Assembly (NCBI RefSeq): GCF_025847275.1 | Contig: NZ_JAOZEV010000009.1 | Coordinates: 118,487 to 182,486 of the forward strand | Length of the DNA: 64,000 nt | Origin: Flavobacterium frigoritolerans | GTDB lineage: Bacteria > Bacteroidota > Bacteroidia > Flavobacteriales > Flavobacteriaceae | Reading direction: 5' to 3' | Shown here: positions 18,572 through 25,954 of the stretch, in pieces | How positions within the stretch are numbered: the first letter of the stretch is position 1 | How the letters are laid out: every line of letters begins with the position of its first letter | Made by a program: the position numbers and the translations under genes | Notes under the pieces: generated by a model | Told to the model about the DNA's origin: nothing | The model's database searches: none | What the model saw: the letters and a program-made list of their open reading frames with translations, nothing else

Positions 18572-19690
18572 ATGAAACATATTAAATTCATAGTATTAAA
18601 TCTAATCACATTATTAGTTTGTAGCACAATGCTGCAAGCACAAAATAATTATAAAAACTGGAGCGATATTATTCGAAAGAGTGATGTGGCTTGGTTTGCA
18701 ACGCCCGAAGCTCAAGTGATAGCAGAGAATGTGCTATTATATCAACGTAATATTGGCGGTTGGCCAAAGAACATTGAAATGCAGAAACCGCTTTCAGATA
18801 CAGAAAGGCAAAATTTAATAGCATTAAAAAGCGATCAACATGATATTACAACCGACAATGGAGCCACATATCAGGAAATGCTTTTTCTGGCAAAAATATA
18901 CAAACAAAAACCAGATGAAAAGTATAAAAAAGCCTTCCTTTTAGGATTAGATTATTTACTGGAAGCACAATATGATAATGGAGGTTGGCCACAATTTTAT
19001 CCTTTAAAAAAAGGGTATTATACACATATTACTTACAATGATGATTCGATGTTTCATATCCTATCGATACTAAAACAAATTGCAGAAACTTCAGATTATT
19101 ATGGTATTCCTATTCCACAAGATTATGTTATAAAAGCCAAAGTAGCTTTTGATAAAGGAATAACTTGTATTGTAAAAACACAATACAAACAAAATGGAGT
19201 TTTAACAGCTTGGTGCGCGCAACATGATGAAAATACTTTGGCTCCAGCCAAAGCGAGAGCTTATGAATTGCCTTCTTTAAGTGGAAAAGAATCTGCTAAA
19301 ATTGTGTTGTTATTAATGACAATCGATAATCCATCTCCTGAGGTAATTACAGCAGTTAAAAGTGCTTACGCATGGTTTGAAAAAACTAAAATTACTAATC
19401 TTGAGGAAAAACGTATGCTAAATGATGCAGGAAAAGTAATAGATAAAAAAATGATTGCAACTACAAATGCTTTGCCTATTTGGGCAAGATTTATGGAGCT
19501 TGACAATAACGAACCATTCTTTAGCGATAGAGACGGAGTTAAAAAGAAATCGCTAGACGAAATAGGAGCAGAGCGCAAAAATGGTTACGCTTGGTACACC
19601 GATGAGCCAAAAGAGGTTTTAAAAAAATATCCAAGTTGGGAAAAAAAATACGCTTTTGAAAAAAGCGAAAAAAAAAAGTTGAAAACGTAA
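18572..19690 (+). CDS. PL10 pectate lyase; frame ends at a slippery A10 run next to a CE8 module
   Basis: A 372-residue secreted protein (signal peptide to about LQAQN). The PL10 signatures are HDITTDNGATYQEM, YDNGGWPQFYPLKKGYYTHITYNDDSM, TAWCAQHDENTLAPAKARAYELPSLSG, and a C-terminal WYTDEPKEVLKKYPSWEKKY. PL10 enzymes cut homogalacturonan by beta-elimination, giving the unsaturated ends used by GH105. The lyase domain is complete, but the frame then passes through ten A (19668-19677) and stops at 19688-19690. A CE8 module is open in the -1 frame right after, with no start of its own. One re-read base would give a 666-residue PL10-CE8 protein. Confidence 0.92.
   Translation: MKHIKFIVLNLITLLVCSTMLQAQNNYKNWSDIIRKSDVAWFATPEAQVIAENVLLYQRNIGGWPKNIEMQKPLSDTERQNLIALKSDQHDITTDNGATYQEMLFLAKIYKQKPDEKYKKAFLLGLDYLLEAQYDNGGWPQFYPLKKGYYTHITYNDDSMFHILSILKQIAETSDYYGIPIPQDYVIKAKVAFDKGITCIVKTQYKQNGVLTAWCAQHDENTLAPAKARAYELPSLSGKESAKIVLLLMTIDNPSPEVITAVKSAYAWFEKTKITNLEEKRMLNDAGKVIDKKMIATTNALPIWARFMELDNNEPFFSDRDGVKKKSLDEIGAERKNGYAWYTDEPKEVLKKYPSWEKKYAFEKSEKKKLKT
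19668..19678 (+). promoter_or_regulatory. Candidate -1 frameshift (slippery) site
   Basis: Ten A followed by G. In the PL10 frame the codons read GAA AAA AAA AAG, so the last seven bases form A AAA AAG in the exact phase for -1 slippage, the heptamer used by E. coli dnaX. After slippage the ribosome reads GTT GAA AAC GTA AAT and continues into the CE8 module. Transcriptional slippage adding one A would give the same result. A clear downstream stem or upstream Shine-Dalgarno-like stimulator was not seen. Confidence 0.5.
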
Positions 19691-20571
19691 ATACAATTAC
19701 CGTAACCCAAGATGGATCAGGAGATTTTAAGCTAATTCAGGACGCGATAAATGCTACAAAAGCATTTCCTGATGAAAGAGTAACGATATATATTAAAAAT
19801 GGAACCTATTATGAAAAAATTAGAATTCCAGAATTTAATGACTGTATTTCGTTAATTGGCGAAAGCAAAGAAAAGACGATAATTACCTACGATGATTATT
19901 TTGGGAAAATGAATTTAGGCAGAAATAGTACTTTTTACACCTACACAATGCTAGTAGAAGGAAATGATTTTTCGGCTACTAATTTAACAATTCAAAATGC
20001 ATCAGGAGATATAGGGCAAGCAGTAGCTTTATCGATTATGGGAGACAGAGCCTATGTCTTTAATTGTAATATATTAGGAAACCAAGATACATTATATGCT
20101 TCAGGAAATAACTCAAGGCAATATTTTAAAGATTGTTATATAGAAGGAACAACCGATTTTATCTTTGGAAAAGCCACAGTTTTATTCGAGAATTGCCAAA
20201 TTCATAGCCTTAAGAATTCATATATAACAGCAGCATCAACACCAGAAGGCACAGCGTTTGGGTTTGTATTTAAAAACTGTACGCTTACAGCTGATAAAAA
20301 TGTAACACAAGTTTACTTAGGAAGGCCATGGCGTATTTATGCTAAAACTGTTTTTATAGAATGCAAAATGGGAAATCATATCTTACCACAAGGTTGGGAA
20401 AATTGGTCAAAACCAGAAGTCGAGAAAACAGCCTTTTATGCAGAGTATAAGTGCAACGGTGAAGGATATAAACCAAAAGAAAGAGTTTCATGGTCACATC
20501 AGTTAACCAAAAAAGAAGCAAAAAAATATACGGTTGAGAATATTCTTTTTAAGGATCAGAGGTTCTTTTAA
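19678..20571 (+). CDS. CE8 pectin methylesterase module, in -1 frame to PL10 and without its own start
   Basis: This frame is open from 19660 but has no ATG before 19909, which would cut into the conserved fold. Reading through the slippery site gives the normal CE8 beginning ITVTQDGSGDFKLIQDAI and NGTYYEKIRIP. Catalytic blocks are intact: QAVALSIMGDRAYVFNC, GNQDTLY (first Asp), EGTTDFIFG (second Asp) and LGRPWRIYAKTVF. CE8 enzymes remove methyl esters from homogalacturonan, which lets lyases act. Intact motifs argue that the module is still used, either as a fusion produced by frameshifting or because the true A run is 11 long. If neither holds it would be a freshly inactivated module. Confidence 0.8.
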   Translation, partial: VENVNTITVTQDGSGDFKLIQDAINATKAFPDERVTIYIKNGTYYEKIRIPEFNDCISLIGESKEKTIITYDDYFGKMNLGRNSTFYTYTMLVEGNDFSATNLTIQNASGDIGQAVALSIMGDRAYVFNCNILGNQDTLYASGNNSRQYFKDCYIEGTTDFIFGKATVLFENCQIHSLKNSYITAASTPEGTAFGFVFKNCTLTADKNVTQVYLGRPWRIYAKTVFIECKMGNHILPQGWENWSKPEVEKTAFYAEYKCNGEGYKPKERVSWSHQLTKKEAKKYTVENILFKDQRFF

Positions 20572-20735
20572 AGGTTCAAAGGTTCTGAGGTTCAAAGGTT
20601 CTGAGGTTCAGAGGTTCAAAGGTTCTGAGGTTCAAAGGTTCAAAGGTTCTGAGGTTCTGAGGTTCTGAGGTTCTGAGGTTCAGAGGTTCAGAGGTTCAAA
20701 GGCACAAAGGCACAAAGGTTTGAAGGCACAAAGGC
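20572..20735. repeat. Tandem GGTTC(A/T)(A/G)A-type repeats
   Basis: From the CE8 stop onward an 8-base unit (AGGTTCAA, AGGTTCTG, AGGTTCAG) is repeated about 18 times to 20700 and then passes into AAAGGCACA units. The same family recurs at 22281-22350, 32800-32850 and 42372-42500. No coding content. Confidence 0.75.
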
Positions 20736-20775
20736 TTCCTGTAGAGGCGCACCGCAGTTCGTCTACGTGATATAG
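20736..20775. repeat. Hairpin repeat unit, copy A
   Basis: A 40-base unit beginning TTCCTGTAGAGGCGCACCGC. Its core 20741-20766 folds as GTAGA...TCTAC with an inner GCGCAC/GT(T)CG pairing that is imperfect in this copy. Related copies lie at 20814 and 22354. Confidence 0.6.
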
Positions 20776-20813
20776 GTTCTTTTAAAGGTTCAGAGGTTCA
20801 AAGGCACAAAGGT

Positions 20814-20857
20814 TTCCTGTAGAGGCGCACCGTAGTGTGTCTACGTAATATAGTTTT
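20814..20857. repeat. Hairpin repeat unit, copy B
   Basis: Second copy. The core at 20819-20844 pairs GTAGA with TCTAC and CGCAC with GTGTG (through G-U). A T run follows after GTAATATAG, so this copy could end transcription behind the PL10-CE8 gene. Confidence 0.6.
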
Positions 20858-20919
20858 TTTAGGTACAAAGGTTCTCAGCAACTAAGGACTAAAAATATAA
20901 CATTCAAGCAGTCTAAAAA

Positions 20920-22281
20920 ATGAAATACAGCTTTCCTTTAGTTCTATTAATAACATTAAATTGTTTTGGACAAACGGTTGACTTTCCAACAAACAAAGTC
21001 GATTCAATCGTAAACAGAATCAAGTTACCAATAATTCCTTCATATCAAATAAATGTTGTTACGCTTGGAGCGAAAGGAGATTCCGTGAGTGATAGTAAAC
21101 CAGCTTTTGATAAAGCAATGGCAATGTGCAAGAAAAATAAAGGAGGAACAATACTAGTTCCCAAAGGTGTATACAAGCTCAACGGCCCAATACATTTTGT
21201 TAGCAATGTAAAAATAGTAATAGAAAAAGATGCTAAAATAAAATTTAGTGATAATCCAAATCATTATCTGCCAATGGTACTTACAAGTTGGGAGGGAACG
21301 ATGTTATATAATTACAGTCCGCTAGTGTATGCATATAATTGTACAAATATTGCTATAACAGGCGAAGGAACAATTGATGGCGAAGGAGGAAAAATATGGA
21401 AAAGTTTTAAAGCAAAAGAAGGAGCAGGGAAAAAATTAAGTCGTGAAATGAACCATAATAAAGTGCCATTAAAAAATCGAAAATTTGGAGAAGGCTATTT
21501 TTTAAGACCACAAATGATTCAGTTTTTTAATTGTAAAAATATTTTAGTAGAGAAAATAAGAATCGAAAATTCCCCTTTTTGGTGTTTACATTTATTAAAA
21601 TCAGAAAGTATAACAGTTAGAGATTTAACTTATAAATCATTAAATCATAACAACGATGGAATTGATCCAGAGTATGCAAAAGATGTTTTAATAGAGCGAA
21701 TTACATTTAACAACGGTGATGATAATATAGCAATCAAAGCAGGAAGAGATCACGAAGGAAGAGCAAATAGTGCTACGCCAAGTGAAAACATTGTGATTAG
21801 AAATTGTAATTTTAAAGGACTTCACGGAGTAGTTCTAGGAAGCGAAATGTCGGCAGGAATTAAAAACGTATATGTAGAGAATTGTAAAACTGTTGGGTAC
21901 TTAAAAAGAGGAATTTATTTAAAAACAAATGCAGACAGAGGTGGTTATATAAAAGATATTTTTGTTCAAAATATTCAGTTAGATGAAGTAGAAGATTGTC
22001 TTTATATTACGGCTAATTATCATGGAGAAGGAAAGGGGTTTCCATCAGAAATATCAAATGTTTCATTCTCAAATATCACATGTAATAAAGTAACAGGAAC
22101 AGGAATCGTTATTCAGGGATTCCCAGAGAAAAAAGTTAAAAATATCTCTTTGGATAACATTGAAATAAAATCAGCTAAGAATGCAATTTCCAATAGCAAT
22201 GCCGAAAATGTCACTATGAATGAGGTTTATATAGGAGAAAAAGCAACAGTACCTACGGCGGTATCTCTAGGGAAGCTTTAA
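20920..22281 (+). CDS. GH28 polygalacturonase-family glycoside hydrolase (second)
   Basis: A 453-residue secreted enzyme with a signal peptide ending near NCFGQ. The beta-helix begins NVVTLGAKGDSVSDSKPAFDKA. The GH28 motifs are NNDGIDPEYAKD (near base 21654), NGDDNIAIKAGRD (near 21714; Asn replaces the usual Cys after GDD), LHGVVLGSEMSAG (near 21820) and YLKTN (near 21918). It resembles the GH28 at the window start (RPQMIQFFNC, GEGYFLRP). It would hydrolyse galacturonan oligomers in the periplasm or at the surface. It follows a repeat region of about 350 bases, so it may have its own promoter. Confidence 0.93.
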   Translation: MKYSFPLVLLITLNCFGQTVDFPTNKVDSIVNRIKLPIIPSYQINVVTLGAKGDSVSDSKPAFDKAMAMCKKNKGGTILVPKGVYKLNGPIHFVSNVKIVIEKDAKIKFSDNPNHYLPMVLTSWEGTMLYNYSPLVYAYNCTNIAITGEGTIDGEGGKIWKSFKAKEGAGKKLSREMNHNKVPLKNRKFGEGYFLRPQMIQFFNCKNILVEKIRIENSPFWCLHLLKSESITVRDLTYKSLNHNNDGIDPEYAKDVLIERITFNNGDDNIAIKAGRDHEGRANSATPSENIVIRNCNFKGLHGVVLGSEMSAGIKNVYVENCKTVGYLKRGIYLKTNADRGGYIKDIFVQNIQLDEVEDCLYITANYHGEGKGFPSEISNVSFSNITCNKVTGTGIVIQGFPEKKVKNISLDNIEIKSAKNAISNSNAENVTMNEVYIGEKATVPTAVSLGKL

Positions 22282-22353
22282 GGGTTTGAGGTTCAAAGGT
22301 TCTTTTTTAAGGTTCAAAGTTGCAGAGGCACAAAGGCACAAAGGTTCAAAGGT

Positions 22354-22401
22354 TTCCTGTAGAGGCGCACCGCAGTGCGTCTACGTAATATAGTTTTTTT
22401 T
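22354..22401. repeat. Hairpin repeat unit, copy C
   Basis: Third copy. The core 22359-22384 has GTAGA/TCTAC and CGCAC/GTGCG arms flanking CGCA, the best-paired copy, followed by TAATATAG and eight T. It is placed between the second GH28 and the CE12 gene and is flanked upstream by AGGTTCAAAGG repeats as in copies A and B. Confidence 0.65.
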
Positions 22402-22482
22402 AGGAACAAAGGGGGCAAAAGCCTAAGAAGTCTAAAAATCTGAAATTCTAAGAAGTCTAAAAAAAATAAAGAAGTCTAAAAA

Positions 22483-23241
22483 ATGAAATATTATCTATTA
22501 ATTATATTGTTAGTTACACTTAACATTACAGCACAAAAAACAACTTTATATAGCATTGGAGATTCTACAATGGCAAATAAAAAAGACTCAGAACGAAATC
22601 CAGAACACGGTTGGTGTCAAGTATTGCAATCTTTCTTTAGTGAGAATATTGTAGTTGATAATAGAGCAGTTAACGGACGAAGTACAAAAAGTTTTATAGC
22701 CGAAAAACGATGGGATTCTGTATATAAATCTCTTAAGAAAGGAGATTATGTTTTTATTCAGTTTGGACATAATGATGAAAAAATAACCGATTCTTTAAGA
22801 TATACTAATCCGCATACAGCATATCGTCATAATTTAATTCGTTTTATAACCGAAAGCAGGGGAAAAGGAGCAATTCCGATATTGTTTTCATCGATTGCCA
22901 GAAGAAATTTTAATGAACAAGGCGTTTTAATAAGTACACATGGGGATTATCCGTTAGAAACTAGATTGGTTGCTCAGGAATTAAAAGTACCATTTATTGA
23001 CCTGGAGTATTATACCGAATTACTAGAGCAATCGTATGGCCCTGAGCAGTCCAAAAAACTACATTTGCATTATAAAAAAGGGGAGATACCGTTTTATCCG
23101 GAAGGCAAAGATGACGATACTCATCTTTCATTATTAGGAGCAACAGAAATTGCTAAATTAGCAGTCAAACAAATTAAAACTTCGGATAATCGCTTACTTA
23201 AAAAACTTAAAAGTGAAATTAGGTATAAATTTGATAATTAA
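22483..23241 (+). CDS. CE12 rhamnogalacturonan acetylesterase (SGNH/GDSL hydrolase)
   Basis: A 252-residue secreted SGNH hydrolase (signal peptide to about NITAQ). Block I is IGDSTMANK with the nucleophile Ser, block II contains NGRSTKSFI (oxyanion Gly), block III is GHNDEK (Asn) and block V is DDTHLS (Asp and His). This is the CE12 pattern of YesT/RgaE enzymes, which remove acetyl groups from rhamnogalacturonan. It is the last gene of the pectin locus. Its stop overlaps the stop of the convergent VIT1-family gene by four bases, leaving no room for a terminator. Confidence 0.9.
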   Translation: MKYYLLIILLVTLNITAQKTTLYSIGDSTMANKKDSERNPEHGWCQVLQSFFSENIVVDNRAVNGRSTKSFIAEKRWDSVYKSLKKGDYVFIQFGHNDEKITDSLRYTNPHTAYRHNLIRFITESRGKGAIPILFSSIARRNFNEQGVLISTHGDYPLETRLVAQELKVPFIDLEYYTELLEQSYGPEQSKKLHLHYKKGEIPFYPEGKDDDTHLSLLGATEIAKLAVKQIKTSDNRLLKKLKSEIRYKFDN

Positions 23242-23924
23242 ATATTTACTCCAAATACATAACCTACTAGAGCAGATACGCCCATTGCAAAAGTACCCCA
23301 AATAGAAATTCTCACCACTGCTTTGATAGTGCTAGAACCTCCAACTTTGGCGGCTAACGCTCCAGAAAGAACAAGGAATATTATAGCAAAAGCATACTGC
23401 GATATAACAATATTTTTAAGAGGGGCAAAGATAGAAACGAGCAGCGGTAAAACTCCCCCAATAATAAATGATGCAGCAGATGCAAAAGCAGCTTGGAGAG
23501 GTTTAGCCTGAGTAATTTCGTTAATGCCCAATTCATCTCTGGCATGAGATTCTAATGCATTATGAGCAGTTAATTGAATTGCTACTTCTTTGGCAAGTTC
23601 AGGAGTTAATCCTCTCTTTTCATAAATCTCAGATAGCTCTAAAAGTTCTAATTCAGGCATAGTTTCTAAAGCTATGCGTTCTCTATCCAGATCAGCAGTT
23701 TCAATATCAGATTGGGAACTTACCGAAACATATTCACCAGCAGCCATAGATAAGGCGCCAGCTACTAAACCAGCTATAGTTGCCAAAATGATAGGTTCAC
23801 GAGTAGTACTCGCAGCAGCGATACCAATGGCTAAACTAGTAGTTGACAAAATACCATCGTTAGCACCAAGTACAGCTGCACGAACCCAGCCGCTTCGGTT
23901 TATATAGTGCTGTTCCTTTTCCAT
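23238..23924 (-). CDS. VIT1/CCC1 family membrane transporter
   Basis: A 228-residue membrane protein. GANDGILSTTSLAIGIAAAS near residues 20-40 and the second helix LATIAGLVAGALSMAAGEYVSVSSQSD are the VIT1/CCC1 signature. A cytoplasmic helical part rich in Glu (METMPELELLELSEIYEKRG) is followed by three more hydrophobic helices. Relatives carry Fe2+ or Mn2+. In bacteria they are thought to export or store these metals; the substrate here is unknown. The downstream neighbour on the same strand is none, but the upstream gene at 24335 is six bases away, so the pair is likely cotranscribed. Confidence 0.88.
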   Translation of the reverse strand: MEKEQHYINRSGWVRAAVLGANDGILSTTSLAIGIAAASTTREPIILATIAGLVAGALSMAAGEYVSVSSQSDIETADLDRERIALETMPELELLELSEIYEKRGLTPELAKEVAIQLTAHNALESHARDELGINEITQAKPLQAAFASAASFIIGGVLPLLVSIFAPLKNIVISQYAFAIIFLVLSGALAAKVGGSSTIKAVVRISIWGTFAMGVSALVGYVFGVNI

Positions 23925-23930
23925 AACATT

Positions 23931-24335
23931 TTAATTACTTTTTGGAAGGGTTTTGATAAATTCTTCCTGAACTTTTTGGACACCGCCAAAACTATCTTTT
24001 AAAGCACTTTTTACTTGTAAATGCGTCTTATTGCTAAAAGCTTTTTTCCAATCATTTAAGTCATAAATATGGATTTCTTTTGCGTAAATATTTGTAGCAA
24101 AGGTAATTCTAGATATAGAATATTTATATGATTTTAGTTCATGCGATACCTGTCGGTTAGGTACAATGATGAGTATTGTTTCCCATTGTAAGTAATCTTT
24201 AGGAATATCTTTACGTTTATTTAGACCGATAGCATCAAAAAAAAGCTTTATTTTTTCATCATTAAGCTTATTTATTTTCTTGTCTATTGCAGAGAGTTCC
24301 TTCCTTAATAAGGCTTCATTTTCAATAGTACTCAT
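23931..24335 (-). CDS. Hypothetical protein, cotranscribed with the VIT1-family gene
   Basis: I do not recognise the family. The ATG at 24335 (MSTIENEALLRKEL) is chosen; a TTG seven codons upstream is unlikely. The 134 residues start with a charged helix likely to coil (LRKELSAIDKKINKLNDEKIK) and continue as a mixed alpha/beta segment (WETILIIVPNRQVSHELKSY). It has no signal peptide or membrane helix. The stop lies six bases before the start of the transporter gene, which suggests one operon and perhaps a related job. Confidence 0.65.
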   Translation of the reverse strand: MSTIENEALLRKELSAIDKKINKLNDEKIKLFFDAIGLNKRKDIPKDYLQWETILIIVPNRQVSHELKSYKYSISRITFATNIYAKEIHIYDLNDWKKAFSNKTHLQVKSALKDSFGGVQKVQEEFIKTLPKSN

Positions 24336-24667
24336 GGTTATAATTTTATAATTCAATTAATAAAATTAATATTAAAAATTGGCAAAGCGCCAGCTAAGGT
24401 GGTTAGACTGGTTCTAAATTTTATAAGAAGATTATTTTGCTTTATTTGATATTATTTTACGAAACGGTTATCAGTTAAAAACAGTGTTTTTGTGACTTTT
24501 TGTCAGTTATAATAGCTTATTGTTGTTTTTTTAATGTCAATAATTCATTTTTTTAAGGCTAAATTCATTTTTTAATGATTTGGTATTTATTTTGTAATAA
24601 ACAGGATGTTGAACAAAATTTTTAATGATTATTAAATTAATGTATAACTATTAAAAACTAAATCATC
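24336..24667. other. Divergent intergenic region before the small heat-shock gene
   Basis: A very AT-rich 332-base region between divergent genes. The only structure I see is a direct repeat AATTCATTTTTT at 24542-24553 and 24562-24573, spaced 20 bases apart (two helical turns), upstream of the Hsp20 gene. No clear TTTG/TAnnTTTG promoter pair with correct spacing was found. Confidence 0.35.
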
Positions 24668-25120
24668 ATGTTAAGTATCAGAAAAAATGGAAATAATTCA
24701 CAATCATTCCCATCATTGTTAGATGATATTTTTGGTCGTGAACTTTTTAACTGGGAAAACAGTAATTTTTCGGCTACAAGTACAACAGTGCCATCAATAA
24801 ATATTAAAGAAACAGCCGAAAATTTCGAGGTAGAACTTGCTGCCCCAGGAATGGATAAAAATGATTTTAAGGTTACTCTTGACGATAATTTATTAACGAT
24901 ATCATCTGCTAAAAAGGATGAAAAAGAAACAGTTGAGGATAACTTTACTCGTCGAGAATTTAGTTATCAATCATTTCAACGAAGTTTTGAATTACCAAAC
25001 AACGTTGTAGATGAAGAAAATATAAAAGCGCATTACGATAACGGACTTTTACAGCTTGTTATTCCTAAAAAAGAAGAAGCAAAGGAAAATAAAGCTCCGC
25101 GAGTAATTGAAATTAGTTAA
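24668..25120 (+). CDS. Small heat-shock protein, Hsp20/alpha-crystallin family
   Basis: A 150-residue cytosolic holdase. The N-terminal arm is short (LLDDIFGRELFNWEN). The alpha-crystallin domain runs from about residue 45 (PSINIKETAENFEVELAAPGMDKNDFKV) to 135, including FSYQSFQRSFELP and AHYDNGLLQLVIPKKE, the latter holding the conserved A-x-(x)-x-GL motif. The C-terminal tail PRVIEIS carries an I-x-I/V-like oligomerisation motif. It binds unfolding proteins under heat or other stress. A strong terminator follows. Confidence 0.95.
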   Translation: MLSIRKNGNNSQSFPSLLDDIFGRELFNWENSNFSATSTTVPSINIKETAENFEVELAAPGMDKNDFKVTLDDNLLTISSAKKDEKETVEDNFTRREFSYQSFQRSFELPNNVVDEENIKAHYDNGLLQLVIPKKEEAKENKAPRVIEIS

Positions 25121-25163
25121 TTCTAAATTCAGTAACTCATATATAATTACATTTAGTTTTTTT

Positions 25164-25203
25164 AATAGGGGTTGTCTCAATACGAGATGACCCTTATTTT
25201 TTT
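25164..25203 (+). terminator. Rho-independent terminator after the Hsp20 gene
   Basis: AATAGGGGTTGTCTC (25164-25178) pairs with GAGATGACCCTTATT (25184-25198) over 15 bases with three G-U pairs and a 5-base loop. A T run to 25203 follows. Confidence 0.85.
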
Positions 25204-25380
25204 ATGAAATAACAAGAGGATGTAATTTTAAAAGATATTGAGGTAAAAGAAAGATAATAGTTGTTTGGATATAAATAGATTGTAGTTTTTTTGATTATAA
25301 TTCACTAAATTTAATCATTCCTATTATTTTAAAGAATTTTTATAAAATAAAAAATATCAATTTAATTAATACTTTTTACT

Positions 25381-25776
25381 ATGAATTATATCCCTTTAAT
25401 CGGCAGAATCTTATTTAGTACAATTTTCATGTATTCTTCAATTGCAAATTTTTCAGATTATTATATTTATGAGGCAACCACCAAAGGAATACCATACTCA
25501 TATATTTTGGTTCCCTTGGTTGGAGTTTTTGAATTATTGGGAGGATTAAGTATCTTGACTGGATTTATGGCAAAATGGGGAGCATGGTTAATAATTCTAA
25601 TTCTTTTACCTGTAACAATTATCATGCATGATTTTTGGAATATCGAAGATCCTGTTCGCCATCAATATATACTTATGACTTTTATGAGAAATTTATCTAT
25701 TATTGGTGCTGCCTTAATGATTTCATTTTTTGGTGCCGGCCCCTACAGCTTTGATGAATATAAAGCGAGGTTATGA
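25381..25776 (+). CDS. DoxX family membrane protein
   Basis: A 131-residue protein with four hydrophobic helices: IGRILFSTIFMYSSIANF (about 6-23), SYILVPLVGVFELLGGLSILTGF (40-62), WLIILILLPVTIIMHDFW and LSIIGAALMISFFGAGP. GRxLFSxIFxxSSxxNF and the GGLxILxG motif in helix 2 fit the DoxX family. Function is not established; members occur in redox or membrane-integrity contexts. It stands alone. Confidence 0.8.
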   Translation: MNYIPLIGRILFSTIFMYSSIANFSDYYIYEATTKGIPYSYILVPLVGVFELLGGLSILTGFMAKWGAWLIILILLPVTIIMHDFWNIEDPVRHQYILMTFMRNLSIIGAALMISFFGAGPYSFDEYKARL

Positions 25777-25954
25777 TTTGTAAATCAAGATTATAGATTT
25801 TAATGTAAAAGTAATTTTATTGAGTTATATCGTTTAGAGTTATGATTGAAACTTCTAATATTAGCAGATTAAGTAATGTGAGTTTATTTAAGTTTAGCAC
25901 TTGTATTTCCTTACATTACTTAGATCGTTAGAAATGATTTTTTACTACAATTGT

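Noticed and set aside
19909..20571. CE8 as an independent gene starting at ATG 19909
   Set aside because: That start removes the conserved first strands (ITVTQDGSGDFK and NGTYYEKI), which are open in the same frame upstream; the module is better explained by frameshifting or a base error in the A run.
20572..20735. CRISPR-like array
   Set aside because: The units are about 8 bases with no unique spacers and no cas genes are present; it is a simple tandem repeat.
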